Part shown: piece by piece, positions 12,267 through 24,190 of the stretch
Numbering within the stretch: the first letter of the stretch is position 1
How the letters are laid out: every line of letters begins with the position of its first letter
Origin: Saussurea involucrata
Taxonomy: Eukaryota; Streptophyta; Magnoliopsida; Asterales; Asteraceae
NCBI GenBank assembly: GCA_033807775.1
Contig: CM066313.1
Location: 83,019,484-83,083,483, forward strand
Length of the DNA: 64,000 bases
Direction: 5' to 3'
Program-made: the position numbers and the translations under genes
Notes under the pieces: generated by a model
The model's database searches: none
Seen by the model: only the letters and a program-made list of their open reading frames with translations
What the model was told of the DNA's origin: nothing

Positions 12267-12652
12267 GGGAAATTAATTAAAATACCACAAGTTTGAAAGT
12301 GACTTACCAAAATGCCACAAAATTTAAAAAGTTTATCAAAATGTCATTTTTTTCGCGTTATGGAGCCCATGATCGCGGTCAGGGGCTGAAAGTGAAATTT
12401 TTTGCAAGATTTATTTACACTTCCAGTCCTTGACCCCGCGATCGAGGCCCGCGATGGCCCGCGATCGAGGCCCGCGATGGCCTGCGGTGGGGACTGGAAG
12501 TGTAAATAATCTTGCAAAAAATTTCACTTTCAGTCCCTGCCCGCTATAGAGGGCTCTCACCGTGGAAATTTATGGCATTTTGGTAAACTTTTCAAATTTT
12601 ATGGCATTTTTATAAGTGTTGGTCAAACTTGTGGCATTTTAATTAATTTCCC
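12267..12652. mobile_element. 386-bp foldback (hairpin) element
   Basis: The ends are near-perfect inverted repeats: the first 30 bases match the reverse complement of the last 30 with one difference (GGGAAATTAATTAAAAT at each end). A second inverted pair lies inside, from CTGAAAGTGAAATTTTTTGC (from 12,388) to GGACTGGAAGTG and TTTCACTTTCAG (12,492-12,534). The loop holds repeats of CCCGCGATCGAGG and CCCGCGATGG. The whole unit can fold into one long stem. I could not find a convincing target duplication. Confidence 0.75.
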
Positions 12653-12902
12653 GAGGGAAGAAATTAACCATCTTAACTATTATTGATGATTTATGCTAGA
12701 TAATAGAGTAAATTACAAATTTCGTCCATGTGCTTATATACAAATTTGGATTGGCTCCCCTAAATGAGATAGTTACATGTATGGTCATTGTGGTTTCACT
12801 TTTGTTATGAATTTGGTCCCTTGCCTTAACTCTGTTACCTTTTATTTAGTTAACTTAACGGTAAATTAGTCAACTTAGTTTTTTGTCTAATTTTTTTGTT
12901 AG
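12653..12902. other. Non-coding joint left of the truncated copia element
   Basis: AT-rich sequence beginning with a motif of the type GAGTAAATTACAAATTTCGTC (12,706), common in dispersed plant repeats. Copia-homologous coding starts abruptly at about 12,903, so the breakpoint of the 5' truncation lies here. No gene seen. Confidence 0.5.
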
Positions 12903-13102
12903 ATCGTAATTGGCAATGGATCCAACCTTCCAATTTCCCATACTAGTTCAACTCTCCTTCCTTACTCCACTCATTCTTTTAAACTCACCAATCTTCTATG
13001 TCCCTTCCATGCATCGAAATATTATCTCCGTAAAACTTTGTCATGATAATAATGTCAATATTGAATTCTCCCCTTTTTTGTTATGTCAAGGATCCTAGCA
13101 CC
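12903..13102 (+). pseudogene. Protease/GAG-pre-integrase fragment of the host copia element
   Basis: The plus strand reads IVIGNGSNLPISHTSST and, after frame changes, SMHRNIISVK and LCHDNNVNIEFSPF, typical of the stretch between copia protease and GAG-pre-integrase. It stops at the hAT insertion; its last 8 bases (13095-13102, CTAGCACC) are the left target duplication. The frame resumes at 13998. Confidence 0.75.
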
Positions 13103-13997
13103 TAGGGATGGTAATTTGCGCCGACCCGACAGGGGACCCCGGTCCACCCGACCCGGACGGGGCCGGGTAATCCCCACTTTTGCGGGTTCGGGGCCGGGGA
13201 AACCCGGTTTGCTTCAACTGGGGCTGGGGACAGGGTCGGGTAACCTACCCCCCGACCCGCCCGGTACCCGATTTATATATATATATATATATATTAATTT
13301 TTTTATATTTTTTATATAATAAAAATTATAATTTACAAAATACATATCGTTTTCCCCAAAATCCCAAATCAGAATTAGATCACGCTTCAGTTCACTGCTC
13401 CAGCCATGTTTCTTCACGAGTCACCACCGACCTCCGGCGCTCCACTGCTTCTAGCTCCAACGACACTCCACCGTATCCACCGACTACCGACGCTCCACTA
13501 ACCACCGACGCATCGACGCTCTCTCACTCTCTGCCTGTGTCTAACGACTCACCTAGTCGCCTACCTCTCCAATATTGATGCTCATAGCTCAACTACTACG
13601 ATTTAACTGAATCAAGGTATGCATGCAACTTGTGGAATTTCTTACTTAATAAAAATCATAATATGATTTTTTTACAATTTGTGGTCAAATTGGCTTATTG
13701 AGGGATGAAACTTGTGGTATTTTGAATTGAACATTGATATTGACTTATTGAGGGATGAAAGTTATTAGTTTAATTACTTGTTGCGACTTTAACTAATTGT
13801 TGCTATTTAGGGTACCAAACGGGGTCGGGGTCGGGGTCGGGGTATTGACCAGGTATTAACTAGGTAGCGACCGGCAGAATGATCGGGATGGGTTTCTAAT
13901 CCATGTATCCATCAGGGACCGGGGCAGGGGCTCTCTACACGAAACTGGGGTCGGGACTGGGGCCGACAAGGGGATACCCGCCTCGTTACCATCCCTA
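13103..13997. mobile_element. Non-autonomous hAT transposon, 895 bp, with TSD
   Basis: Both ends carry the 12-bp inverted repeat TAGGGATGGTAA. They are flanked by CTAGCACC (13095-13102) and CTAGCATC (13998-14005), an 8-bp duplication with one mismatch, as expected for hAT. The subterminal regions are packed with GACCCGG/GGGTCGGGG words (13,120-13,270 and 13,805-13,990). The interior has a TA microsatellite (13,273-13,294) and a Ser/Thr/Pro-rich open stretch (13,390-13,578) but no transposase domain that I recognise. It is inserted in the copia pol above. Confidence 0.85.
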
Positions 13998-16023
13998 CTA
14001 GCATCAGAAAGATTCTTCTTCAAGCACCAACCAATTATGGAGTCCATGAGTGGCCAAAGTCCCTTTTTCCACCACCTCGAGCTTACAACACCACCACGCA
14101 TGTCAATTGGCATCATCGTTTCGGTCATCCTTCCACCATAAATTTAAAGCAATTATTATCTACTTTAGCAGTTTCTCACATTCCTGAATCGCATTGTAAA
14201 TCTTGTTTAGTTAAAAAAAGTAAACTTCCATTTGGTATACCACCCTTACCTCATCCTATCCTCTTGAACTTAATTTAAGTGACGTATGGTACTCCCCAAT
14301 TTATTCATTCGATGACTTCAAGTATTATGTACTTTTTATGGATCACTACACAAAGTATGTATGGATATATCCCATTAAGAATAAATCGGACACAACCAAT
14401 ATCTTTCCTAGATTCAAAGCATTGGTGGAAATTTTCTACAGTACAATAATAAAAACTTTATATTCTGATAATGGCGGTGAATATCCCAAACTTGCATCCT
14501 ATCTCGCTCATAATGGTATCACTCATCTCACATCCCCACCTCACACACCCGAACACAATGGCTATGGGGAACGTCGTCAAAAACACATTGTTGAAACAAG
14601 TCTAGCACTTTTGACACATGCATCAATGCCATTGAAGTATGGTCTCATGTTATCCTTACTTCCATTTACTTAATCAATCGTATGTCCACCCCAACTCTAT
14701 CAAATCACTCTCCCTATCAAAAGCTCTTTGGAACACCTCCTAAGTACACTCATCTACACAATTTTGGTTGTCTTTGCTATCCATGGTTCCGTCAATACAC
14801 CCCTCACAGACTCACCCTAAAATCGATTGCATGTGTGTTTTTTAGGTACTCACCTACACAACATGCATACTGAAGTCTTGATCCAACCATTCATCGCCTT
14901 TACTCATCCAGACATGTAAGGTTTGTCGATGATACATATTCGTTTGCACAGTTTCCCTTCCCACTTCTGCCTGCATTACTCATATTGTTGATGAATGATG
15001 CACTTTCAATATCAGCACATTGATGCCTCCATCTAATTCCCCACCCCAAAAGCCCCCATCCCAACCAAATGCCAACCCGAGCCACCTGCATCACCCCCAC
15101 AACACCCACAACCACCTCCCCACTCCTACTTCGGCCATAACAACCAATTGCATCCACCCCATCCCCCACCCTCACCCGCTCCGCCTCCACCCAACACCAT
15201 CACTAAGAGATCCAAAAACAACATCTTTAAACCTATCACCAAGCTAAACCTTATTGCTCAACTTCATCCAATCGAGCCAAAAACCGTCAAATAAGCATTA
15301 TATGATCTAGCATGGAAATGTGATATGACAACCCAATATAAATCTCTTACTGATAACGACACATGGGAACTGGTCCCACCATCGCCAGATCAAAATTTGG
15401 TCAGTTGCAAATGGGGTTTTCGGGTCAAATACACCAAACAAAGAAGGGTTTAAAGGCTAAAAGCTCGCCTATTTACCAAAAAAATCACCAACGTCCTAGA
15501 ATCGACTACCAGAGACGTTTAGAACGATCATTAAACCCTAAATTGTCTGTCTCATTTGGCTCTTGCAACTACCAAAGGGTGGCAACTACAAAAACTTCAT
15601 ATCAACGATGCCTTTTTTCAAGGAAACCTCACTGAAACTGTTTACATGGGCAACGAGCTTTGTTGACAAAGATAAGCCACATCATGTCTGCCACCTTTGA
15701 AAGGCCATTTACGGTCTTAAACAAGCACCTCATGCTTGGTACATCGAGCTTCGATCTTACGTCCACAAAGTTGGCTTCACCAATTCGGTCAAGGATACCT
15801 CTTTGTTCTTCACTAATGGCGCTAACTCCCTTATTTATGTACTTGTTTACACTTATGACATAATTGTTACAGAGCCATGCCAACAGCAGTCTCCAAGTTC
15901 GTCACTCAATTAGCACACATGTTATTGCTAAAAGATCTCGGTGAGATCGATTATTTCATGGGTGTTGAAGTTTAACGGTTCTCTCATGTGTTATTTCTCT
16001 CTCAAACAAAATACATTGCATAC
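13998..16023 (+). pseudogene. Integrase and N-terminal RT of the host copia element
   Basis: After the hAT the copia sequence resumes with NWHHRFGHPSTINLKQLL and CKSCLVKKSKLPF (GAG-pre-integrase), then integrase with VLFMDHYTKYVWIYPI, YSDNGGEYPKL and PEHNGYGERRQKHIVE (the later D and E positions). A Pro/His-rich linker (15,020-15,240) leads to RT from about 15,250, with ALYDLAWKCDM and DNDTWELVPPS. Many frameshifts. RT breaks off at SQTKYIA where element B enters; its last five bases CATAC (16019-16023) are the left target duplication. Confidence 0.8.
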
Positions 16024-17021
16024 TGTTGGGTCATCAAAGATTTGAAGATGACCTCTTGATCTCCTTACATTCCATTGAAAAACATCTTTTTACTTACAGA
16101 AATTTTAGGTTCTTTGTAATAGCTTAGTCATACTGTCAATGTTCGGTGAAGTCAAAGATCAGCCAAAATCAAGAAGAGGTAAATCTACCAGTGCGGATTG
16201 AAGATGGACTTCTCAACCCAAACTAAGCTGTCTCACCGATTGTCTCCATGAAAATCGGTGAGATCCTCAAATAGAAGATTCCTCCCTTATCTCCTTGCAA
16301 AGAAGACTTTCATCATAAGAGGTCATGTTTGCCATCCCACCGATTCTCTCCATGAGAAATCGGTGGGATCCTCAAAATTAGAGGATCCTCTCATGACTTC
16401 TTCCTAAGAAGACTCTCACCTACTTTGTCCATGACAAATCGATGGGATCCTCAAATAGGAGGATCCTCCCTTGTATCTTTGCTAAAAGGATTTCCTATCA
16501 AAGAAGGAATGTCTGGGTACGGAGGAAAAAGGTTCATTTGTTCTTTTTCCCATTCTTAGATATTGTCACCATCAAACCTTTCTAGCATCATTGGAAAAGA
16601 TACATCAACTTTTGAGAGTCAAACCTAACCTTCAAATGACAAAGTGACAAGTGTCCCATGCATCAAATGCTTATGACATATATAAAGATGAAGACTTCTC
16701 CATGCAGAAAAGAACTCTTGAAGATTACTCTATGCTTAAGACACTCTACTCTTTTCTCTTCTTAAACTTTATAGCTTTCAATCTTTGGGTTTTAGAAGTT
16801 GTTTAGTTTTCAGTATTACTTTGTGAAGATTGTTAGAATAGATTTTATATGTTCTTTCCGCATCAATCTAGTTGTTATATGTGTTCTATGTGTAATTCTT
16901 GATTTGAATATTTTCAATAAAAGAATTAATTAAAGTGAAAAAATTGTGTATTGTATTCAACCCCCCCCCCCCCCTTTCTACAATACATGTTCTTGTTTTT
17001 ATTAGCCATCTGGGATTAACA
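16024..17021 (+). repeat. 5' LTR of element B
   Basis: TGTTGGGTCATC to GGGATTAACA, 998 bp. It contains two hairpin-forming repeats, TCTCACCGATT..AATCGGTGAGA (16,229-16,263) and TCCCACCGATT..AATCGGTGGGA (16,336-16,370), plus a half copy CGATGGGATCC near 16,440. A TATA-like TATATAAAG lies at about 16,678-16,686. AATAAA (about 16,916) is followed by TGTATTCAA and a C14 run (16961-16974). Confidence 0.85.
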
Positions 17022-17023
17022 AG

Positions 17024-17034
17024 TGGTATCAGAA
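17024..17034 (+). promoter_or_regulatory. PBS of element B (degenerate)
   Basis: TGGTATCAGAA starts two bases after the LTR. The canonical initiator-Met PBS would continue GC at the end; here it is mutated to AT (TGGTATCAGAAT), so priming may be weakened. Confidence 0.75.
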
Positions 17035-17067
17035 TAGAAAGTTTAATTTCAATAAACTTGATCTGCA

Positions 17068-19144
17068 ATGGCTGCTTCTTCTTCCAATAATGAAGCTTTC
17101 TATCAAAACAATTTTTCTGAAAATAGCTCTATAGCCAAACCTCCCAAGTTTAACCCCAACAACGTTTCTCTGTGGAAAAGCCGGATGATGCTTTTCAGGG
17201 AAGGAGTGGATAGCAGATACCCTACTATTCTCAGTGAGGGACCCTTTGTCCCTAGAGTTTGGGATCGCTATGAAACTCAAAAATCTGGCAAAGAAAGTGT
17301 TGGTCAAGATGATTCTGATGATTCCTCTGATGAAGAAAAATCTTCTATAACTGGTTGGTATATTCTTAAAAATCCCAAGAAATACACTGATGAAGAAAAA
17401 CGTCTTGTGTCTTTAGATTCGAAAGTCAGTACCATCATTGTTCTCTCTTTTCCTGAAGAAGTGTAACACTCTCTGGTAAATCTCTCTACTGCCAAAGAGA
17501 TGCGGTCCACTCTGTATGTTCTGTACGAAGGTACAGATGAAGTTAAGAAGAGCAAGAAGATTGCTCTTGTTAGAAAATATGAACTCTTTTCTTATGAGAA
17601 AGGAGAATCTCTCTCCAACTACTATAACCGCTTTAATAGTCTTCTTAATAACTTAAAGCTGTTAGGTAGAGTGTATGATGATGAGGAAGCCTGTGCAAGT
17701 TTATGGACTGTCTCCCTGATTTTTGGGAAAAAATCTGTACTTGTATAAAGACAACCAAGGATCTTGATCATATGCCTCTCACTGTTCTTTATGGAATTCT
17801 CTTCAACTATGAGTAGACTAAACTACAAAGGAAGTCTGTCATCACAGATATAAAGAGCTTTTCTCTAGCTCTCTTAGGTGACTCTTCCAAAAGAACTATG
17901 TGTACTTCAAGAATCACCTACCCATCTGACTCAGACCATGATAGTCAAGAAGATCCTAATGAGCATTCAGAAGCATATTTTAGTGATGCTGAGGATGAAT
18001 GTGAGGAAACTTCACTTGACAAATTATCAGATGGAATAGCCATGTTTGATGGGTATTCTAAATACATATCTCACCTCTCTTCTGGAAAATCTATGTTTAG
18101 TAGGAAATCCTCCTCTCCAAGCACTCCTCTTTGGACAAAACTAATGAGGAATGTTTTAATTGTGGTAAAAGGGGTCATTTTGCCTCTGAGTGTAGAAGTA
18201 AACACTTTGAAAGACCTAGAATTTCTTCCTCAGGCCGATTTTTCTCAAAATCGGGAAGATCCAAATATGATTCCACCAATCTCTCCCCTTCCCAAAATTT
18301 CCACCAACCTCTCTCTTCTATAAATTATGACCGGGCTGAAAGATACAAAGAAAAATACAAGAGAGAAAAGGAAAGAAATGAAAGACTTGTCAGAAAAGCA
18401 AAGGGTCTGCCTGCTAAAACTCATGATTTGACAGATGAACCCACATCTGAAAGCGAGAATGACACTTCAAATGTGTGCTTCATGGCCAAAATAAATGACA
18501 TGGATGATCCAGAAGGATACAACCCCTCAACTGCTCTTGTATCAGCTAAGTGCTTATCCTCCTCATCACAGGTACATCCTTTTCACTCTTTTTCTGATGC
18601 TGAAAAGATTGAAGCATTTGCTTCTTTAACCATTGATCTCTATGATGCTAAAAATGCTAACAAAAAGGCAAATGCTCAAGTTAAATCTCTCTCTTCGCAA
18701 CTTCAAATATGTCTCTCTTAATTGAAACACTTTGACAAAGTTAAGGCTGAGCTAGAAGATCTAAAATCCATCAACTTTATTCTTACCAAGGAGAAAAACA
18801 AAATATTCAAACGTTTTCAAAACAAGCAAGATTTTGTGAGAAAATGGACCAGCTCTTCCAAAAATCTAGAAAAGATTTTTCAAGACCAGATTTCTTGTGA
18901 TGACAAAACTGGTTTAGGTTTTGGAAAAATGGAAATTGATTAATCTTCAAAAACTCTTGCTTTCACCTCTTGTGTTTCACCATCTTTTTGTGAAACCTCC
19001 GATTCTAGTTCCATTGGGTATGTGTCCATGAATTCTAGTGATTTGTCTGAAGCTTTAAAATTTGGAATGTTTATAAAAGCAAAAGACCCCATCTCCTTTC
19101 CAAATAAAGAAGCTCAAGATTCCAATGACTCTTCCAAACCTATC
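17068..19144 (+). pseudogene. gag of element B, 5' part
   Basis: ATG at 17068 gives MAASSSNNEAFYQN and KPPKFNPNNVSLWKSRMM, the same Gag core as in elements A and D. TAA at 17464-17466 stops the frame; the protein continues with YEGTDEVKKSKKIALVRKYE, a first CCHC knuckle CFNCGKRGHFASEC (about 18,150-18,195, all four ligands present) and a coiled-coil spacer with EKYKREKERNERLVRKAKG and DLYDAKNANKKANAQVK. It is cut at 19144 by gypsy G1 and resumes at 34483. Frameshifts and stops throughout. Confidence 0.85.
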
Positions 19145-20824
19145 TGTAACAACCCAAAACACTTAACCTAAAATATAAGTCAAAAGCCCATAAGGGTCCC
19201 AATTACATCACATTACTTAATATCATTCTCAACGCTTACGGTTCACATACGAATACAACCGAGACATTAATCTAGCAAAATATGGGTTGTGACGGTCTCT
19301 ATCCCCTCTTTACGCCGCCTTAAGCCTTCTCTTTACCTTTGGACGAAGCACCTAAGCGATCCTTACCTGAAAATGGTTTTAAGTTTTGAAAAGCGAGGGT
19401 TAGACCATAGGGTCTAGTGAATTCCCCCTAAAACACGTTCACAAACCATTTAAAGCAAAACGTTTCATTTCAAAATAGTAATGTATCAAATCATGTACTC
19501 AACAATGGTATGCACAGCGGAGAAGACCATGGCAATCACCCTACGAAGCCGGGCACGGCAAACACCCTACGAAGCCGGGCACGACTAACACCCTACAAGG
19601 CCGGGCATGACAAACACCCTACAAAGTCGGGCACGGCAAACACCCTACAAAGCCGGGTACGGCAAACACCCTACAAAGCCGGGCATGACAAACCAAGTAG
19701 TCCCTCCACAGTGCAACCCAACTCCACAAATGGTAATTTCACAAAAAACATGCAGTTTCATATACTTGAGGGCAACCCTCCTTCATTTACAAAACAATAC
19801 TTTTCATGCCAAGGAAAACATATGTTCATAAAGCTTGTGTAAACCAAATTCAGTCGAATAAGTCTTTGCAAATCATTTTAAATAAAAGTTATGCATAAGG
19901 GAACTCACCTGATGTTCGGCTAAACGACACACTACTCGGAGCTCACTTAAACACCAATCGATCACCTGAATTGGGGTTAACAAAGGAGGTATTAGAGTCC
20001 CCAATTATACTCTAAAACATCCCTCATAATGTCTTAAGACAATCCCCTAAACCAAGCCTCGAATCCAAGCCCAAACGACAACCGAAGCAAAAACGAGAAT
20101 TTGCCCAACAGGGACTTACTCGGTTTGCTACGCGGTTTGCAAACCGCGTGAAAAGCCGCGTAAGTCTCTGGTCCAACATTCTCAGATCTGCATAACAGGG
20201 TCAGCTCAAAAACTCACTTAAATCCTTCAACATCGATTCCAATTGATTGATAACTTCCCCAAACGAACTCTAAAACTATTTATACATTAAGGAGACAATC
20301 CTCACTTCTTAAATCAATCAATTCCTCAATCAAATCATCATGAAATATTCTTTTGAAACACAAATCCTTTTTAAAATGAATCAAACCTATGAACCTCCAT
20401 TGGAAAGGTGGAATATCACCAAGAGTTCACAAACTCCTCAAGGGATTCATCCAACTCACCTTCCCAATGGGTTTTGCTTCAAAACACTTAAAGAAGAAGA
20501 GAATGCATTGAGGATTGAACATCAAAGCTCCATTTCAGACACAAAACAAAGAGATGAAGATGGAGGTATACCTTAGTAGAAACTTCTTCAATCTCTAGCT
20601 GAAACACCTCCCCAAACCTTCAATGGAAGAATTTTGAGCTCCTTCTCCTCTCCTAATTTCTCTCAGCCGCCAAATGAGGAAAAATCAGGGTTTTAGGAGG
20701 GTTTTCTCTTATTAAGCTTTTCCTTTTCACACTTTGGCCACAGAATTTTCGAATATCCACCTTAGACCCCCAAAAGTTTTTATTTAACTACTAAGACCAC
20801 AAAGTTGAAATATGGGGTGTTACA
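19145..20824 (-). repeat. 3' LTR of G1 (1,680 bp)
   Basis: TGTAACAACCC to GGGGTGTTACA on the plus strand. It ends beside the PPT. It holds six 26-bp tandem units (19533-19688). The sequence ACTCGGTTTGCT near 20,120 is absent from the other LTR. Confidence 0.9.
19533..19688. repeat. Six 26-bp tandem repeats in G1 3' LTR
   Basis: Each unit starts CAAACACCCTAC and ends AAGCCGGGCACGG or a close variant. The 26-bp period opens all three frames, giving spurious Arg/Pro/Thr-rich open frames; I do not regard them as genes. Confidence 0.9.
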
Positions 20825-20837
20825 TCACCTCCCCCTT
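20825..20837 (-). promoter_or_regulatory. PPT of G1
   Basis: The minus strand reads AAGGGGGAGGTGA immediately before the LTR start TGTAACACCCC, the expected site of plus-strand priming. Confidence 0.85.
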
Positions 20838-23800
20838 AACAGGATTCCGTCCCCGGAATCTCATCACTGAAAAGGTGTGGGTACCTTGCTCTCATATCGG
20901 TCTCAGTTTCCCATGTTGCCTCACCCCCCTTGTGGAAACGCCACAACACTTTCACTAGGCTAATCTCTTTGTTCCTTGTTCTCCGAACCTTACGGTCGGT
21001 GATAGCTTCGGGCTCCTCCACAAAGTTCAATTTCTCATCAACCTGGACTTCATGCAGAGGTATTGCCATATCGGCTTCCGCTAAGCATTTCCTCAGATTC
21101 GACACGTGAAAAGTGTTATGAATTCTTTGCATTTCTACAGGTAACTCCAACTTATATGCTACTTCTCCGATGCGCTCAATGATTTTGAACGGTCCTATGT
21201 AGCGGGGGCTCAACTTTCCCCTCTTCCCGAATCTGATTACTCCTTTCCAAGGGGATACTTTTAGCATCACCTTATCCCCAACCTGGAACTCGATATCTTT
21301 ACGCCTCTTGTCGGCATAACTCTTTTGTCGGTCACGAGCAACTTTCAGCCTTTCCCTCACTTGGTCGATCTTGTCGGCAGTCAACTGTACTATCTCGGGT
21401 CCAGCCAGTTGTTTCTCCCCGACCTCGTTCCAACAAAGAGGTGTCCGACACTTCCTACCATAGAGTATCTCATAAGGAGCGGCTTTTATGCTTGCGTGAT
21501 AACTGTTGTTATACGCAAACTCGATCAACGGTAGGTGGTTCTCCCACGAACCCTGAAAATCTAACGCGCAAGCTCTCATCATGTCTTCCAGGGTCTGGAT
21601 GGTTCGCTCGCTCTGACCATCAGTCTAAGGATGGTATGCGGTGCTCATCTTGATTTGAGACCCCATTTCTCGTTGAAAGATCCTCTAAAAAGTTCTACGT
21701 AAATCGACTATCACGATCCGAGACTATTGACGACGGCACCCCATGACGGGTCACTATCTCGTCAATGTACAACTTTGCCAACTTCTCCATCGGGTAGGAT
21801 TCCTTTATTGGAAGGAAATGCGCCGACTTGGTGAGTCGGTCTACAATCACCCAAATGGCATCGAAACCCTTTGGAGTTCTAGGCAGCTTTGTCACGAAGT
21901 CCATCGCAATTTGATCCCACTTCCAAACCGGAATATCCAAGGGTTGGAGTTTTCCGTACGGTAGTTGGTGCTCCACTTTCACTCTCAGACAAGTATCACA
22001 CCTTTCAACAAAATAAGCTATATCCTTTTTCATACCCGGCCACCAATAGTCTTGTCACAAATCACCAAACATCTTGTTCGTTCCTGGATGGATGGAGTAC
22101 TTTGACTTGTGAGCCTCCTCTAGTATCAACTTCCGTATATCTCCCAACTTCGGAACCCATATCCTACCATTGAGGCATTTCAGTCCTCGGCTATCTTCTA
22201 CTAGGGAGTCCACGTTCCCCACCATCCGCTCTTTCTTGAGCTTCTCTACCGCGGATGCTTTCACTTGCCATTTCTTTATTTCACCCAGCAGGTTAAACGT
22301 GACCTCGGCTCTTAAGGCTATGATCTTCGAAGCTTCTCCCCTTTCTTTACGGCTCAAGGCGTCTGCCACTACATTAGCTTTCCCGGGATGATACTCAATC
22401 TCACAGTCGTAGTCTGATAACAATTCCATCCACCTGCGTTGTCTCATGTTTAGCTCTTTCTGGTCGAAGATGTGATGAAGGCTTTTGTGATCGGTGAAGA
22501 TTTGACACTTCGTCCCATACAGATAATGCCTCCAAATCTTTAAGGCGAAAACAACGACCGCCAACTCTAAATCGTGTGTGGGGTATCGTTTCTCATGCTC
22601 CTTCAATTGACGGGACGCATAGGCGATCACTTTACCACGCTGCATCAAGACACACCCCAAGCCCAACTTAGATGCGTCGTTGTACACCACAAAGTCTTCC
22701 GTTCCCTCGGGTAAAGTTAGAATTGGAGCCTCACGCAGCATTTCTTTTAGCTTCTGAATGCTTCTTCTTGCCCTTCGGCCCAACTGAACTTGACGTTCTT
22801 CTTAGTCAAAGAAGTCAACGGAGTAGTAATCTTCGAGAAGTCTTTGATGAACTTCCGGTAATACCCCGCTAACCCAAGGAAACTACGGACTTCGGACGGC
22901 GTTCTAGGCGGTTCCCAGTTCTTAATAGCTTCCACTTTTGCCGGGTCAACCTTGATTCCACTCTGGGTCACTACAAGTCCCAAAAACTGCACCTCTCGAA
23001 GCCAAAATTCGCATTTCGAAAATTTGGCATAAAGTCTTTCCCGCTTCAACAACTCCAACACCACTCTCAAATGCTCCCTATGCTCTTCTTCCGACTTCGA
23101 GTAGATGAGAATGTCGTCTATGAAGACGATTACGAATTTATCTAAATAGGGTTGACACACCCTATTCATCAAATCCATAAACGCGGCGGGAGCATTCGTT
23201 AATCCGAACGGCATTACCAAGAACTCATAATGACCGTATCGGGTTCGAAAAGCTGTTTTTGGGATGTCTTCTCCTCGCACCTTAAGTTGGTGGTATCCCG
23301 ATCTTAGATCTACCTTTGAAAAGTAGCTAGCCCCTTGCAACTGATCGAACAAGTCGTCAATCCTGGGAAGCGGATACTTGTTCTTGACAGTGACTTTGTT
23401 GAGTTCGCGGTAATCGATGCACATCCTCATAGTCCCGTCCTTCTTCTTCACAAAAAGTACCGGCGCACCCCACAGCGAGGTACTCGGTCTCACGAACCCC
23501 TTGTCTAGCAACTCTTGGAGTTGGGTCATCATCTCCTTCATCTCGGAAGGTGCCAACCGATATGGTGCACGAGCTATTGGTGTGGCTCCGAGCACCAGGT
23601 CGATTCGGAACTCGATCTGGCGATCCGGCGGTAGATCACACAAATCATCCGGAAATACCTCCGGGTATTCGCCCACTATCGGTACATCTCCTACCCCACG
23701 TTTTTCCTTCTTTGCATCCACCACATAAGCTAGGTAACTCTGACATCCCTTCCTTACACATTTAGTGGCCTTAAGCAAAAAGATAAGACTAGACTTCCTA

Positions 23801-24190
23801 TCTCGACGGTTCCCATAAATCACTACCATTCCCTTATCTGGTAGTTGCACATGCATTAACTTCTTGTTGCAGACGATGGTAGCATTATTTTTCGCTAACC
23901 AGTCCATCCCCAACACTACATCAAACTCTCCCATCGGCATAGGATACAAACGTATCGGTATCAAACTCCCCTCTATGTCTATACAACACTCCTCCACCAC
24001 ACTACTAACAAGTACCACGTTATCATCGACGGTCTCCACTTCTAGGGCACTACCCAAACGCTTAGATCTCACCCCCAAACGTTTCACAAAAACAGGAGAT
24101 ACAAAGGAGCGATTCGCCCCCGAATCAAATAATACGCTGGCACATATAGAGTTCACCAAAAAGGTACCTGTCACGACATCCGGAGTTTCC
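20836..24190 (-). pseudogene. pol of G1: protease, RT, RNase H, integrase, chromodomain-like tail
   Basis: Minus-strand order: protease with TFLVNSICASVLFDSGANR (about 24,110-24,170); RT with VKKKDGTMRMCIDYREL, FSKVDLRSGYHQ and VFIDDILIYSKS (about 22,860-23,620); RNase H with YNDASKLGLGCVL and FTDHKSLHHIF (about 22,380-22,750); integrase zinc region and catalytic core with MDFVTKLPRTPKGFDAIW and SDRDSRF (about 21,700-22,100); a C-terminal chromodomain-like end, WRFHKGGEATWETETDM. Breaks: a frameshift near 22,760, a TGA after MFGDL (about 22,055), another shift near 21,695. The broken frame is otherwise well conserved, so loss of coding is fairly recent. Confidence 0.9.
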
